Positions 27,466 through 36,118 of a stretch of DNA of 64,000 bases are shown in pieces. Position 1 is the stretch's first letter. Each line of letters starts with the position of its first letter. Made by a program: the position numbers and the translations under genes. The DNA comes from Paenibacillus sp. FSL H8-0548 (GTDB taxonomy: Bacteria > Bacillota > Bacilli > Paenibacillales > Paenibacillaceae). The stretch covers positions 6,621,001 to 6,685,000 of the forward strand of contig NZ_CP152049.1 in NCBI RefSeq assembly GCF_038630985.1, read 5' to 3'. Below the pieces are notes generated by a model. The model was not told the DNA's origin and made no database searches. It was given only the letters and a program-made list of their open reading frames with translations.

Positions 27466-27600
27466 AACTGTTCCTCCTAAAATAGGTGCACATGCAAAAA
27501 TAGTTAGTTGAAGCATACACGTACGTTATTTTCGATTTTTTCACTCCTGTTATCATACTACAAAAACCAACAGGGTTGAAGCCCCGATCCCAATCTGGGT

Positions 27601-27645
27601 AAAAATACAGAAGAGGCCGTCCAAAAAACAAGACGTCCTCTTCTT
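27601..27645. terminator. Terminator after the GGDEF-like regulator gene
   Basis: AGAAGAGG-CGTC stems with near-complement and T-rich flanks on both strands. It lies about 20 bases past the stop of the upstream minus-strand gene and before ppc. Confidence 0.7.
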
Positions 27646-27665
27646 CTCTTTTTAACATCATGCGG

Positions 27666-29018
27666 CTATACCATTTTATCATTCAAAAAGGTCATTCTGT
27701 ATTTTTGTCTTGGACGCCCCCGCGAGGCCCCTTTTTCTTCACCGATAATATCAATCAAACCGGCATCCATCCACGCCAGCAGAAATCGGTGTACGCTGCG
27801 AGTCGTCACGCCTAATACAGAAGCCAATTCCTGCGCATAATAATCAACTCTCCCAAAACGAGTCGTATGCGAGATGAGCTTACTTAAGTAGATCGATGTC
27901 AAACCTGCCGCTTCGGCTTTCTTCACTAAGGCTGCGTCGACTAGCGAGAGATCAATCCCCTTGGGCTCTGTCATCTCCAGCGGACCGATAACACTCTCAT
28001 CTTCCCTGACGATAAAACAATTGTCTCCGCCTCCATCTCTCGCAAGGCGGAGGGATCGCCTGGAATGCATGCCCGCTTCTCCCGCAGAGTAGCCGAAACC
28101 AACACCAATGCTCAAGTGAACGCCATAAGCCCTCTGAACCTTTTTGGCTAATGGAATTCGTTTGTAGCCGCCTGTTTCACGTTCAAAAATACCGCGCGTC
28201 GTAACAAACAAATACTCATTAGCAGCTAATTGTGTTAAATGTCCGTCCAGATGCTCAACAAAGTTCAATACCATATGATGAATATCAAGCTGAAGCCGCT
28301 GCACCTCATGCTCGGAAATTTGTGACTCGGCAAGCTTAGAGAAGTTATCGACATGGATCAACCCCATCACGACCTGAGCTTCCTTCTTTCTCCGCCATTC
28401 CGTCGACAGGAGCGCACGCTCCAGCGTCACAATTATATCCTGATTCGTCGGCGTGATCCATTCACACAGTATTCCTTCCTTGGTCAACTGCTTAGCCACG
28501 CTGCTTATCGCCGTCAGCGCACAGAGTGAACGCCCCGCATGATGCTGCTCCCGGTGAAACATCAGGATGTCATTCTCGGTAGAGTTCGTATCGTTTTCAA
28601 ATACAGTCAGTTCTACCTCTAGTCCGCCAAGCTCTTTAAGCGCAGCATCGATCATTGCCTTAGTTAATGTATCAACAGAAAGAGATGATACTCCATGTGT
28701 TCTCTCTAAGCGAAACAAGCTGCTATACAGACCAGATCCCGTTAAAGGCACGAACAGGGCAGGGACTTGAAACTGTATATTCGCTTTGGCGAGTTCATAA
28801 GGAATCGTTCCCGTAAAGAGCAGAACGTCGGCCTCCGTGTCTGCCGCTCTCGCCAGTTCAATCGCTTCAACTACTTGTTGGTAGCCTTTTATTATTGGAA
28901 CAAAGGAAGGGAAACCCTTCAGACAATGCTGCATCTTCTGCATAATCGTCTGGGGCCCAATAATCGCAATTCGTATTTCTGACATTTCGATAGCTTCCGT
29001 TCGTTCTTCCGTCCACAT
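27666..29018 (-). CDS. Transcriptional regulator with degenerate GGDEF/GTP-cyclohydrolase-III-like domain and HTH
   Basis: A 450-residue protein. The first 130 or so residues resemble a receiver or periplasmic-binding-like alpha/beta fold (IRIAIIGPQTIMQKM). The middle (about 215-345) looks like a palm domain of the GGDEF / GTP cyclohydrolase III kind: VVMGLIHVDNFSKLAE, LSIGVGFGYSAGEA and SLRLARDGGGDNCFIV. It lacks a GG(D/E)EF motif. The C-terminus (about 375-440) has a winged helix-turn-helix (YAQELASVLGVTTRSVHRFLLAWMDAGLI). Start at 29018 is supported by AGGAGG eight bases upstream. The target genes are not obvious; neighbours are ppc and the aminopeptidase locus. Confidence 0.6.
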   Translation of the reverse strand: MWTEERTEAIEMSEIRIAIIGPQTIMQKMQHCLKGFPSFVPIIKGYQQVVEAIELARAADTEADVLLFTGTIPYELAKANIQFQVPALFVPLTGSGLYSSLFRLERTHGVSSLSVDTLTKAMIDAALKELGGLEVELTVFENDTNSTENDILMFHREQHHAGRSLCALTAISSVAKQLTKEGILCEWITPTNQDIIVTLERALLSTEWRRKKEAQVVMGLIHVDNFSKLAESQISEHEVQRLQLDIHHMVLNFVEHLDGHLTQLAANEYLFVTTRGIFERETGGYKRIPLAKKVQRAYGVHLSIGVGFGYSAGEAGMHSRRSLRLARDGGGDNCFIVREDESVIGPLEMTEPKGIDLSLVDAALVKKAEAAGLTSIYLSKLISHTTRFGRVDYYAQELASVLGVTTRSVHRFLLAWMDAGLIDIIGEEKGASRGRPRQKYRMTFLNDKMV

Positions 29019-29129
29019 AAGGCGCCTCCTACAACGACTTTATAATTCTGTTCTATTTATTGAATTATGAATCATCTATGAAGGAGACGCAACCCGGCCC
29101 CTCTATCGTTATCCTTTGCTATTCATTAC

Positions 29130-29359
29130 TCATACAATTCCATGGTCCATTTCTGAGCGGTAGGCGTTTGAGCCAGGAACGTCTGGGATAATACTCGCAT
29201 GTCCCATGGTCACGTCGATCGGCTTGCCTTCCTTCAGCAGCGTCAAAGGATATATATTCCAATCAGCATGATATCTCCATCAATCGCTGCAATATCGTTC
29301 AGCAGCTGTTCGGAGGGCTCCGCCAGCTTTTTTTCCAGTTCCAGCACCGTATTCAACAT
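29130..29359 (-). pseudogene. Internally deleted NAD-dependent epimerase/dehydratase remnant
   Basis: On the minus strand the ATG at 29359 starts MLNTVLELEKKLAEPSEQLL, continuing to a DGDIMLIGI stretch like the beginning of the Rossmann fold of an NAD-epimerase family. The frame then breaks. A shifted frame reads LLKEGKPIDVTMGHASII and ends with TGA at 29130-29132; this resembles a segment near residue 200 of the same family (DGKP.DLTMGNVNVIW). Most of the dehydrogenase, including the glycine-rich loop, is deleted. The fragment lies at the distal end of the sugar locus. Confidence 0.6.
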
Positions 29360-29401
29360 TATGATTTCTCTCTATTAAAACGATTCAAGAGAGTATGTCG
29401 A

Positions 29402-30178
29402 TTAAAAAGGCAGCTCAGCTACATCCGATGTCATCAATTGAACCGTACGTTCATCGATAAGTTTAGCAGTTGGATGAGTGAGCCAATATGAATCAACGAT
29501 TGGCTCATAATAACGAGCCTCAAAAATAAATGGCGGCTGCAAATCTGTGTACGCAGGAATATGGCCTATCCGCTTAACCGCCTCCGCCGCAGCCTCTTGA
29601 ATGCGGCGGCAAGCTTCCTCTGAGGACAGATGCTCCGCAAACTCTAATCCTAGACCTTGTTTCGTTATCGATGTTACGATTCCCGGAATAAACATTCTAG
29701 CTTCTGCTGCAGCCTTGTCGTCGCCGGACAAGAAAATAACAGGAATCCCCTTCAGGCCTGCAAGCAGCGCCCTGGCGCCAAATTCGCCAATGAAAATACC
29801 ATTCAATCGATAATACATCACATCCAAAGAGGAGTACGTATGATTGAGCGGCGCTGCAACCGTTCCTGCCATCGCATGCTGCCCGACAAATAACATGGCA
29901 TCGTAATCCTTAAGCAGATGATTAACCGATGTTCCGATCAAGCTAATATAATGACTATCTATTAGATCCTCTGGAAACAGACCACCCGTGCCATGACCGT
30001 CAATCACATCAACAATAGCGCTAGAATCCGTGGACTTTATTCCCGCAACACAAGCATTAACTTCAAGCGCGAGCTGCTTCATTCCCGGTCCTTTGATCAT
30101 ATTGTCCGAGGTTCTGGTTTGGACGAACGCATCAACACCTGCCGCTCCCTCTAAATCCGTTATGATGATATATTTCAT
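29402..30178 (-). CDS. M55 family D-aminopeptidase-like metallopeptidase (DppA-like)
   Basis: A 258-residue M55 peptidase relative. Probable zinc ligands can be seen in ITDLEGAAGV (D8, E10), DVIDGHGTGG (H62 region), LFVGQHAMAG (H104) and PLNHTYSS. DppA of Bacillus cleaves D-Ala-D-Ala-type dipeptides as a decameric ring. Here it is the last intact gene of the sugar locus, 19 bases after the Gfo/Idh oxidoreductase, so its natural substrate may be an amide or peptide attached to a sugar. Length and motifs are complete. Confidence 0.85.
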   Translation of the reverse strand: MKYIIITDLEGAAGVDAFVQTRTSDNMIKGPGMKQLALEVNACVAGIKSTDSSAIVDVIDGHGTGGLFPEDLIDSHYISLIGTSVNHLLKDYDAMLFVGQHAMAGTVAAPLNHTYSSLDVMYYRLNGIFIGEFGARALLAGLKGIPVIFLSGDDKAAAEARMFIPGIVTSITKQGLGLEFAEHLSSEEACRRIQEAAAEAVKRIGHIPAYTDLQPPFIFEARYYEPIVDSYWLTHPTAKLIDERTVQLMTSDVAELPF

Positions 30179-30196
30179 CGGCTCACCTCTATTAGG

Positions 30197-31099
30197 TTAC
30201 AGCGTAACTGATTTGCCTGTCTCTCTGCTTTCATTAGCTGCTTCTATAAACCGAATGATCTGCAGCGTTATACTCATATCAACGGCAGGTATACCTGTTC
30301 GGAACATCGCCATCACCTGCTCAAGCAAGCTCGCATAAAAAGGCTTCTCCTCCGAGGAAATATCGACGAATGTAGAATTATTCTCTCGATGAATTGCTGC
30401 CACGAAGGGAAATCCACCTGATCGACTGCCATGAATCGTACCGACTTTTCCATTTTTCCACACGCCAGTAATAGTTTCCTGATCGCCGCTGCCTGAAGCC
30501 TTAACACGGTCGCAACCGCCGCCAAGCACCGTAAACAACATTTCAACCAAATGAATGCCATACCAGAAATACCCCGTCTGGGTCGGCTCCATATACATGG
30601 GGCCATAACAATCAACCGAAATGACCTCATCATCTACAACATTATTTTTTTTGGTCAATGCCTCCGCATAACGCAGTGCCGAGGAGCTCATGATAGGTAC
30701 GGACCATTGTTCAGCCAGCTTCGCAATAGCTGCCGCCTCCTTCATACTCAAGGCAAGAGGCTTATCAATGAAGATTGGCTTGCCATAGGGTACAATGGCT
30801 TCAAATAGCTTCGCGTGCACGCGTCCATCAGCGGACAGCAGCAGCACCGCATCGCATTGCTCAGCCACCTGTTCAGGTCGCTCCGCGATTTGAACACCGA
30901 ACCGGCTATTCATCTCTTCTGCAAAAGCTGTCACTCTAGAAATGCTAAGCTCAAAGTCAGGAGACCCTCCTGGATAAGCAAGAATAACCTTGCCCCCCTG
31001 TACATGAAAACGATGCATGCTATCATTTAGAAGCTCAGCAAAAGCAATAGAATGAGAGGTATCCGTACCTATAATCCCAATTTTCATCTGCTCTTTCAT
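30197..31099 (-). CDS. Gfo/Idh/MocA family oxidoreductase
   Basis: A 300-residue NAD(P)-dependent sugar dehydrogenase-like protein. The N-terminal Rossmann fold starts MKIGIIGTDTSHSIAF, with GTD.S instead of the usual GxGxxG. EQCDAVLLLSADG and IFIDKPLALSMKEA follow, the latter being the conserved EKP-like motif with DKP. The C-terminal alpha/beta part is shorter than average. Expected to oxidise or reduce a sugar or inositol-like substrate in the cytoplasm as part of this catabolic locus. Confidence 0.85.
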   Translation of the reverse strand: MKEQMKIGIIGTDTSHSIAFAELLNDSMHRFHVQGGKVILAYPGGSPDFELSISRVTAFAEEMNSRFGVQIAERPEQVAEQCDAVLLLSADGRVHAKLFEAIVPYGKPIFIDKPLALSMKEAAAIAKLAEQWSVPIMSSSALRYAEALTKKNNVVDDEVISVDCYGPMYMEPTQTGYFWYGIHLVEMLFTVLGGGCDRVKASGSGDQETITGVWKNGKVGTIHGSRSGGFPFVAAIHRENNSTFVDISSEEKPFYASLLEQVMAMFRTGIPAVDMSITLQIIRFIEAANESRETGKSVTL

Positions 31100-31189
31100 T
31101 CGATCCCATCCCAGCTGCCATATAGTTTAGTTAGACCTGACTTTGCAGTGTGTTCCATTACTTATTTCTGCCTGGCTGCAGCTTCATTC

Positions 31190-32203
31190 TCAGTCATAGC
31201 GCAGCATTACGCCCAGTGTCTTGCTCAAGTCCTCTTTCATAGCGATATAAGCGGACGGCGCATCATGTATGGAATATTCCTGTGTAATAAATGGTTCTAC
31301 CGAAATCAAGCCCTCTTCAAGCTGACGGACGTATTCAGCCATATTGCGGCCTTCCGTCCAACGAACATATGATTTTGGATAATCAATGTTCTGGTCCTCA
31401 TACTGTTCATCATATCGGCCTGGTCCAGCAGCTCTGGCAATAATGAAATCTGCTTCCTTCTGGAAAAATAGCTCGCGCGGAAATTCAATCGGTACATTGC
31501 CAACCAGTGCAAACTTGCCTCGAAAAGCTAGCTTTTCCATACTCGAAGCAATAATTTTTGAGCTGTTTGAATGTGCCACAAGCGCAATACTATCGAAGCC
31601 GTGAGCTTCCGTGAAACGGTCAATATGCTCACCCAATTGCTCATCATTTGCCAAGTAAGCTTCGACCCCTAACGCTTTAGCAGCCGCTACACGCGCTGGG
31701 TCCATATCCGTTGCAAACACTCGATAATTCGCTTGCTTACTGAACATGGCAATCAATTGTCCCAGAAGACCTAAGCCAACCACCCAAATGGTTTCCCCGA
31801 ATTGCAAGGAAAGCCTTCTCACACTATGAATAGCGACGGAGCTTAATCCCACCAACGCTGCTTCACGCAAGTATTTGTCTGATGACAATTTGACGCACAG
31901 CTGCCGTGGTACGGATAACTGCTCAGCATGATAGACATAAGGTCCACCGTAGCAAGCAACCAAATCGCCCGGCTTCAAATCCGTTACTTTCTCACCTACC
32001 GCAATAACCTCACCAGAAGCACTATATCCCAGTCGGAATCCATCAGGAACGTCCATGTTATGAATCAAATTCAGCTCAGTTCCCGGACTGATAGAAGAAT
32101 ATTTAACCTTAACTAGCACACGATAAGGATTAGCTGCTGTTATTACCGGTATCTCAGCCTCTTGAAGAACCGCTTCATGCTGCTTCACTACGATTTGTTT
32201 CAT
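31190..32203 (-). CDS. Medium-chain zinc-type alcohol/sugar dehydrogenase-like oxidoreductase
   Basis: About 337 residues; start chosen at the ATG at 32203 because AAGGAG lies 12 bases upstream and the longer frame begins with TTG. MDR fold: a GroES-like N-terminal domain with SSISPGTELN, and a Rossmann domain with VVGLGLLGQLIAMF. The usual catalytic-zinc Cys in the first part is replaced (SISPG), as in the threonine-dehydrogenase/bi-domain-oxidoreductase-like subgroup, so it may not bind catalytic zinc. Likely acts on a sugar intermediate. Confidence 0.82.
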   Translation of the reverse strand: MKQIVVKQHEAVLQEAEIPVITAANPYRVLVKVKYSSISPGTELNLIHNMDVPDGFRLGYSASGEVIAVGEKVTDLKPGDLVACYGGPYVYHAEQLSVPRQLCVKLSSDKYLREAALVGLSSVAIHSVRRLSLQFGETIWVVGLGLLGQLIAMFSKQANYRVFATDMDPARVAAAKALGVEAYLANDEQLGEHIDRFTEAHGFDSIALVAHSNSSKIIASSMEKLAFRGKFALVGNVPIEFPRELFFQKEADFIIARAAGPGRYDEQYEDQNIDYPKSYVRWTEGRNMAEYVRQLEEGLISVEPFITQEYSIHDAPSAYIAMKEDLSKTLGVMLRYD

Positions 32204-32238
32204 TATGATCAATCTCCTTTTTATGGTTGATTCATGTC

Positions 32239-32922
32239 TTATTTTTGATTTAGAAAATCACTCATTTGAGCTGTGAACCGTTTGGTCACCATCTCTGGAC
32301 GGGTGATCGCAGATCCGACAACCACATAGTCAGCTCCGCTCGAAAGCGCCAATACAGCGTCATCCGCACTCCATATTTTTCCTTCGGCAATAAGTGAAAC
32401 CTTAAGTACTTTTTTGAGCGCCTCTACCAGCTCTAAATCCGGTTCTTCCTGCTGCAGGCTATAAGGCGTGTATCCAGATAACGTAGTAGATACATAATCC
32501 GCACCCAATTGTTCAGCCTTAATGGCTTCCTCCGCTATAGAAATATCAGCCATGACCTGTGCCCCAGCTTGATGAATATAGTCAATCAACACCTTAACCT
32601 TGGAATACCGATCTTCGCGGTCAGTTACGTCTAGAGCAACAATATCAGCTCCCGCCTCCAAGATGGTTTGGACATCCTCCAGCTCCGGAGTAATATAAAT
32701 TTCTGAGCCTTCAATTTTCCGCTTAAGCAAGCCAATAACAGGTACATTTACCGCTTTCTTAATCGCTTTAATATCAGCTGCTCCATTTGAACGAATGCCA
32801 ATTGCACCGCCCTGTACAGCAGCAATCGACATACGAACCATCATTTCCTCTCCGAATAAAGGATCTCCCGGATACGCCTGACAGGATACAATTAAACCTT
32901 TCTTGTTAAACAATGAAGCCAT
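32239..32922 (-). CDS. nanE: N-acetylmannosamine-6-phosphate 2-epimerase (NanE-like)
   Basis: A 227-residue TIM-barrel epimerase that interconverts ManNAc-6-P and GlcNAc-6-P. Family signatures are KGLIVSCQAYPGDPLFG, GGAIGIRSNG, VPVIGLLKRK, DIVALDVTDR and ADYVVVGSAITRP. The catalytic Lys is in GLLKRK and the Glu in LIAEGKIW. It sits downstream of a sugar ABC transporter, and a ROK-kinase remnant (NanK is a ROK kinase) is in the same locus. This suggests an amino-sugar or sialic-acid-derived pathway. Confidence 0.88.
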   Translation of the reverse strand: MASLFNKKGLIVSCQAYPGDPLFGEEMMVRMSIAAVQGGAIGIRSNGAADIKAIKKAVNVPVIGLLKRKIEGSEIYITPELEDVQTILEAGADIVALDVTDREDRYSKVKVLIDYIHQAGAQVMADISIAEEAIKAEQLGADYVSTTLSGYTPYSLQQEEPDLELVEALKKVLKVSLIAEGKIWSADDAVLALSSGADYVVVGSAITRPEMVTKRFTAQMSDFLNQK

Positions 32923-32944
32923 TTGATCATTCCCTCCTAGGCAG

Positions 32945-33101
32945 CATTAAAGCTGCCTGTAACCCTTGATAAATTTGACGGCATAAATCTACACCCCATC
33001 AGCACCTACATCCGGTGCTTTCTGCAAGCCCTCACGAATAGGCAGTCCGAAGCTGTCAACAATGACACCTACTTTGTTATCCTATAGCTGTTTAATCATT
33101 T
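32945..33101 (-). pseudogene. N-terminal remnant of a sugar phosphate isomerase/epimerase
   Basis: Minus strand: from about 33101 the frame reads MIKQL-stop-DNKVGVIVDSFGLPIREG, continues to PDVGADGV, hits a stop, then reads IYAVKFIKG. This matches the start of xylose-isomerase-like TIM-barrel epimerases (VGVIVDSF.LPLREGI.KAAELGADGVQIYAV). Two in-frame stops and loss of the remaining 230 or so residues show that it is dead. It lies between nanE and the toroid enzyme gene. Confidence 0.6.
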
Positions 33102-33114
33102 GTTGAGGTCCACC

Positions 33115-34212
33115 TTATACGAAATGAACTTTTTCGCCTTGCCCCTCAGACTCCCAATCATCCAGTACGATATTCGCCGCTATTCCTACAAAACCGGCTG
33201 CTTTGCGGAAGGTCGTTGTAACAGGCGTTCGATCTGGCACATCGTTCTGAATCTTTGGCCGGAACAGTTCTTGGCCGTAATCGCCAATATCCTCCAGCAC
33301 TTCGATAAACCTAGCTTTGCCGATAAGCTGAATATCCGGCGTAGACGCGCTGCGCCAAAATGCTAAATAAAGCTCCCAACCGTTGCTCCAATCCCTCGTC
33401 CACCAAGTTGCTTCCGTTTCCTCCGAAGGCGGCTGCTTAATAGCCTGCACCATCGTATTAAGCGCTTCCGCTGACACCATGGACCATCTCTCACGTAATG
33501 AATTATCCAGCAGCGGCAATGCTGGATGGGCAAATGCTAGTATGGTTGCTTGGTAGAGCACGCTGTTCCCCATAAAGACTGAACCGTCCCAGTTCTCAAT
33601 GTACGGCCACCAGCCCTGCTCATTTTTTCCGAATCGATCAGCCAAATGGGTGAATATATGATGAACCTTTTCTAAATAGGCTGGATTTCCCGATAGCTCG
33701 TACGCTCGGCCAAACGTATGCGCTGCATACATATCACCGTTAAGCACATCGAACTCTCCGTTAGGACGCTTCAGCACAACTCCCGGGTTTTGAGCAGCAA
33801 CCTGCGTCAATAAATAGTTTGCGGAAGCAAGCAGGCTTTCTTTGGCAGCCTCGCTGCCCGTAGCTTTGTACACATGGTAAAGGCTATTCGCGACAGCACC
33901 GATCTCTGCAATATCAATCGTATCCGGATCACCCTTCTTCACATAAAAGGGCTGACCGAATGCACCGCTTGGAAGCTGTCGCTTCCTCACTTCCTCCATC
34001 AATAAGCGAGCCACTTCAAATCCGTCTCCGCCGCTATTCATTTTCCCATCCAATACATACAGCGATGCTGCCAGGCCCGTCGTGCAGCAGCTTGCCCGGT
34101 CACCTAGCTCATCATCAAATAGATAAAGAAATCCCGTTTCCGAATCTTTTCTGAGCAAACTATCAAAGTAAGATTTCATCCCACCAACGATCTGAGACGC
34201 AAGCTCTATCAT
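33115..34212 (-). CDS. Putative alpha/alpha-toroid (six-hairpin-like) carbohydrate enzyme
   Basis: A 365-residue cytoplasmic protein with no signal peptide. Repeated helical segments with Trp- and Gly-rich connectors fit an alpha/alpha-barrel (SCCTTGLAASLYVL, QLPSGAFGQPFYV, AEIGAVANSLYHVY, DMYAAHTFGRAYEL, WWPYIENWDGSVFMGNS, WWTRDWSNGWELYLAF). I do not recognise a specific family. By analogy with unsaturated glycosidases and epimerases of this fold it may act on an imported oligosaccharide. It follows the ABC permease genes, and the start has GGAGG upstream. Confidence 0.5.
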   Translation of the reverse strand: MIELASQIVGGMKSYFDSLLRKDSETGFLYLFDDELGDRASCCTTGLAASLYVLDGKMNSGGDGFEVARLLMEEVRKRQLPSGAFGQPFYVKKGDPDTIDIAEIGAVANSLYHVYKATGSEAAKESLLASANYLLTQVAAQNPGVVLKRPNGEFDVLNGDMYAAHTFGRAYELSGNPAYLEKVHHIFTHLADRFGKNEQGWWPYIENWDGSVFMGNSVLYQATILAFAHPALPLLDNSLRERWSMVSAEALNTMVQAIKQPPSEETEATWWTRDWSNGWELYLAFWRSASTPDIQLIGKARFIEVLEDIGDYGQELFRPKIQNDVPDRTPVTTTFRKAAGFVGIAANIVLDDWESEGQGEKVHFV

Positions 34213-34245
34213 ATTGCCCTCTCCTCCCTATGACTGAAGATTCTC

Positions 34246-35133
34246 TTATTTAGATCCTGTCATTGTAATTCCTTGAATAAACACTTTTTGCACGAAGAAG
34301 TATAGAACGACCATTGGAATCGTAAACAAAGCTGCAGCAGCCATAAGCATGCCCCATTCAACGTTGTACTCGCCAATGAAAGCTTTCAATCCAACGGACA
34401 ACGTCCATTTACTTGGGTCATTCAAATAAATCAGCGGCTGCTGGTAGTCCTTCCAGGAGCTTAAAAATACGAGCAAGCCCACTGTAAATATGGCTGGACG
34501 GGATAATGGCAACATCATCTGCCAGTAAATCCGGAATTCCGAAGCTCCGTCAATTTTGGATGATTCCGTTATCTCCTGCGGGATGCCCATAAAAAATTGT
34601 CTAAGCAAAAAGATATAGTACGCCGCTCCAAAAAAGGCAGGAAGAATAAGCGGCCAAAACGTATTAACCAAATTCATCTTGTTGAACAAAATATAAAGAG
34701 GGATCATCGTAGACTGAGAGGGCAGCATAATCGTCCCCATCATAACCATGAATATAATGCCGCGTCCCTTGAAATTAATTCTAGCGAGACCGTATGCTGT
34801 TAATGGAGCTGCGATCACCTCTCCGAGCACACAGAGAAGGGCAACAAACAACGTATTTAAGGTATATCGAAAAAAAGGAATAGCGTTAACCGCATTAGAA
34901 TAGTTTTCCAGGAAAAGCTCTTTGGGCCACCACACGAACGGAACAGCAAAAATATCATCGATTGATTTGATTGATGTTAGCAGCAAATAAGCGAATGGCC
35001 CAAGAAAGCATAGCCCCACTAAACCAAGCACAAGATGCTTGAGTGTAGACGACATCTTTCTTTTGATGGAGCCTTTCTTTTTCTTTACTGGGCTTTGTAG
35101 TGAGCCATCGGAAACAGCTTTATTCACCATCAC
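34246..35133 (-). CDS. Sugar ABC transporter permease (MalG-type)
   Basis: A 295-residue inner-membrane permease with six predicted membrane segments. The EAA loop (ITESSKIDGASEFRIYWQMMLPLSRPA) contacts the ATPase. It overlaps the preceding permease gene by four bases. No ATPase is encoded in the locus, so a shared MsmX-type ATPase is probably used, as in Bacillus. Confidence 0.92.
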   Translation of the reverse strand: MMVNKAVSDGSLQSPVKKKKGSIKRKMSSTLKHLVLGLVGLCFLGPFAYLLLTSIKSIDDIFAVPFVWWPKELFLENYSNAVNAIPFFRYTLNTLFVALLCVLGEVIAAPLTAYGLARINFKGRGIIFMVMMGTIMLPSQSTMIPLYILFNKMNLVNTFWPLILPAFFGAAYYIFLLRQFFMGIPQEITESSKIDGASEFRIYWQMMLPLSRPAIFTVGLLVFLSSWKDYQQPLIYLNDPSKWTLSVGLKAFIGEYNVEWGMLMAAAALFTIPMVVLYFFVQKVFIQGITMTGSK

Positions 35134-36062
35134 TTATCACCTCCATAATAAACCCACTTCGCAGATGTCTTGAAGATAACAAGCGCGAAGAACATAACCA
35201 CTACGAACAGCATCCATGCCATGGCTGAAGCATAGCCCATATTGAGGAACGAAAATGCCTGCTGATACAAATAAATGGAGTAAAACAACAGTGAGTTCTC
35301 AGGCCCGCCAGTAGACTGCGTCGCCTCGGCAAATACCATACCTTCAGTAAAGTATTGAAAGGAAGCGATAAGCATCATAATTAGTTGAAACAATGTCATA
35401 GGTGAGATCGAAGGGAATGTAATCGTCCAAAATTGTCTCCATTTGCTTGCCCCATCGATATCAGCAGCCTCATAATACATTTTCGGCACGTCTTGAAGAG
35501 CGGCCAAATACATAACCGTTATCGTTCCAGTTCCCCAGAAACCCATTAAGACAAGCGAGGGTTTCGTCCAGTCTGGATCAATCAACCAGTTCGGTCCTGC
35601 AATTCCAACATACTCAAGCGCCAGATTAATAAATCCGTACTGTGAATTCAATAACCACATCCATAACAATGAGCCTGCAACAGCTGGTACAAGCGTCGGT
35701 AGAAAATAAATGGTTCTATATATGCTCTGCCCTTTAACCTTTGCATTCAGGAGCAGCGCCATAATTAAAGCGAATGCCATATGCGGCACGACGCCAACTA
35801 TCGTCATATATAAGGTGTTGTACATGGATAGATAAAACTTGTCATCTTTAAATAGGTTTGTGTAATTGTCTAATCCCACCCATGTAGGCGCGGAAAACAA
35901 ATTATAATCAGTCATACTGTAATAAAAAGAAGCCAGAATGGGGTATAGCTGGAAAACCAAAAATCCGATAATCCATGGGCTTGTAAATAATAGTCCTGTA
36001 ATCAACAATTTTCGCTCTCTTTTACGAATTCCAATCGTATTATTGTGTTGTTCAGTCATCAT
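35130..36062 (-). CDS. Sugar ABC transporter permease (MalF-type)
   Basis: A 310-residue permease with about six membrane segments and an EAA loop (MYYEAADIDGASKWRQFWTITFPS). Partner of the MalG-type permease that follows with a four-base overlap. It lies 57 bases after the binding-protein gene. Confidence 0.92.
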   Translation of the reverse strand: MMTEQHNNTIGIRKRERKLLITGLLFTSPWIIGFLVFQLYPILASFYYSMTDYNLFSAPTWVGLDNYTNLFKDDKFYLSMYNTLYMTIVGVVPHMAFALIMALLLNAKVKGQSIYRTIYFLPTLVPAVAGSLLWMWLLNSQYGFINLALEYVGIAGPNWLIDPDWTKPSLVLMGFWGTGTITVMYLAALQDVPKMYYEAADIDGASKWRQFWTITFPSISPMTLFQLIMMLIASFQYFTEGMVFAEATQSTGGPENSLLFYSIYLYQQAFSFLNMGYASAMAWMLFVVVMFFALVIFKTSAKWVYYGGDK

Positions 36063-36118
36063 TCCGCCTCCTTCCTTGATCGTATAAGCGGGCCGAATAA
36101 ATCGACCCGCTTCGTTTA

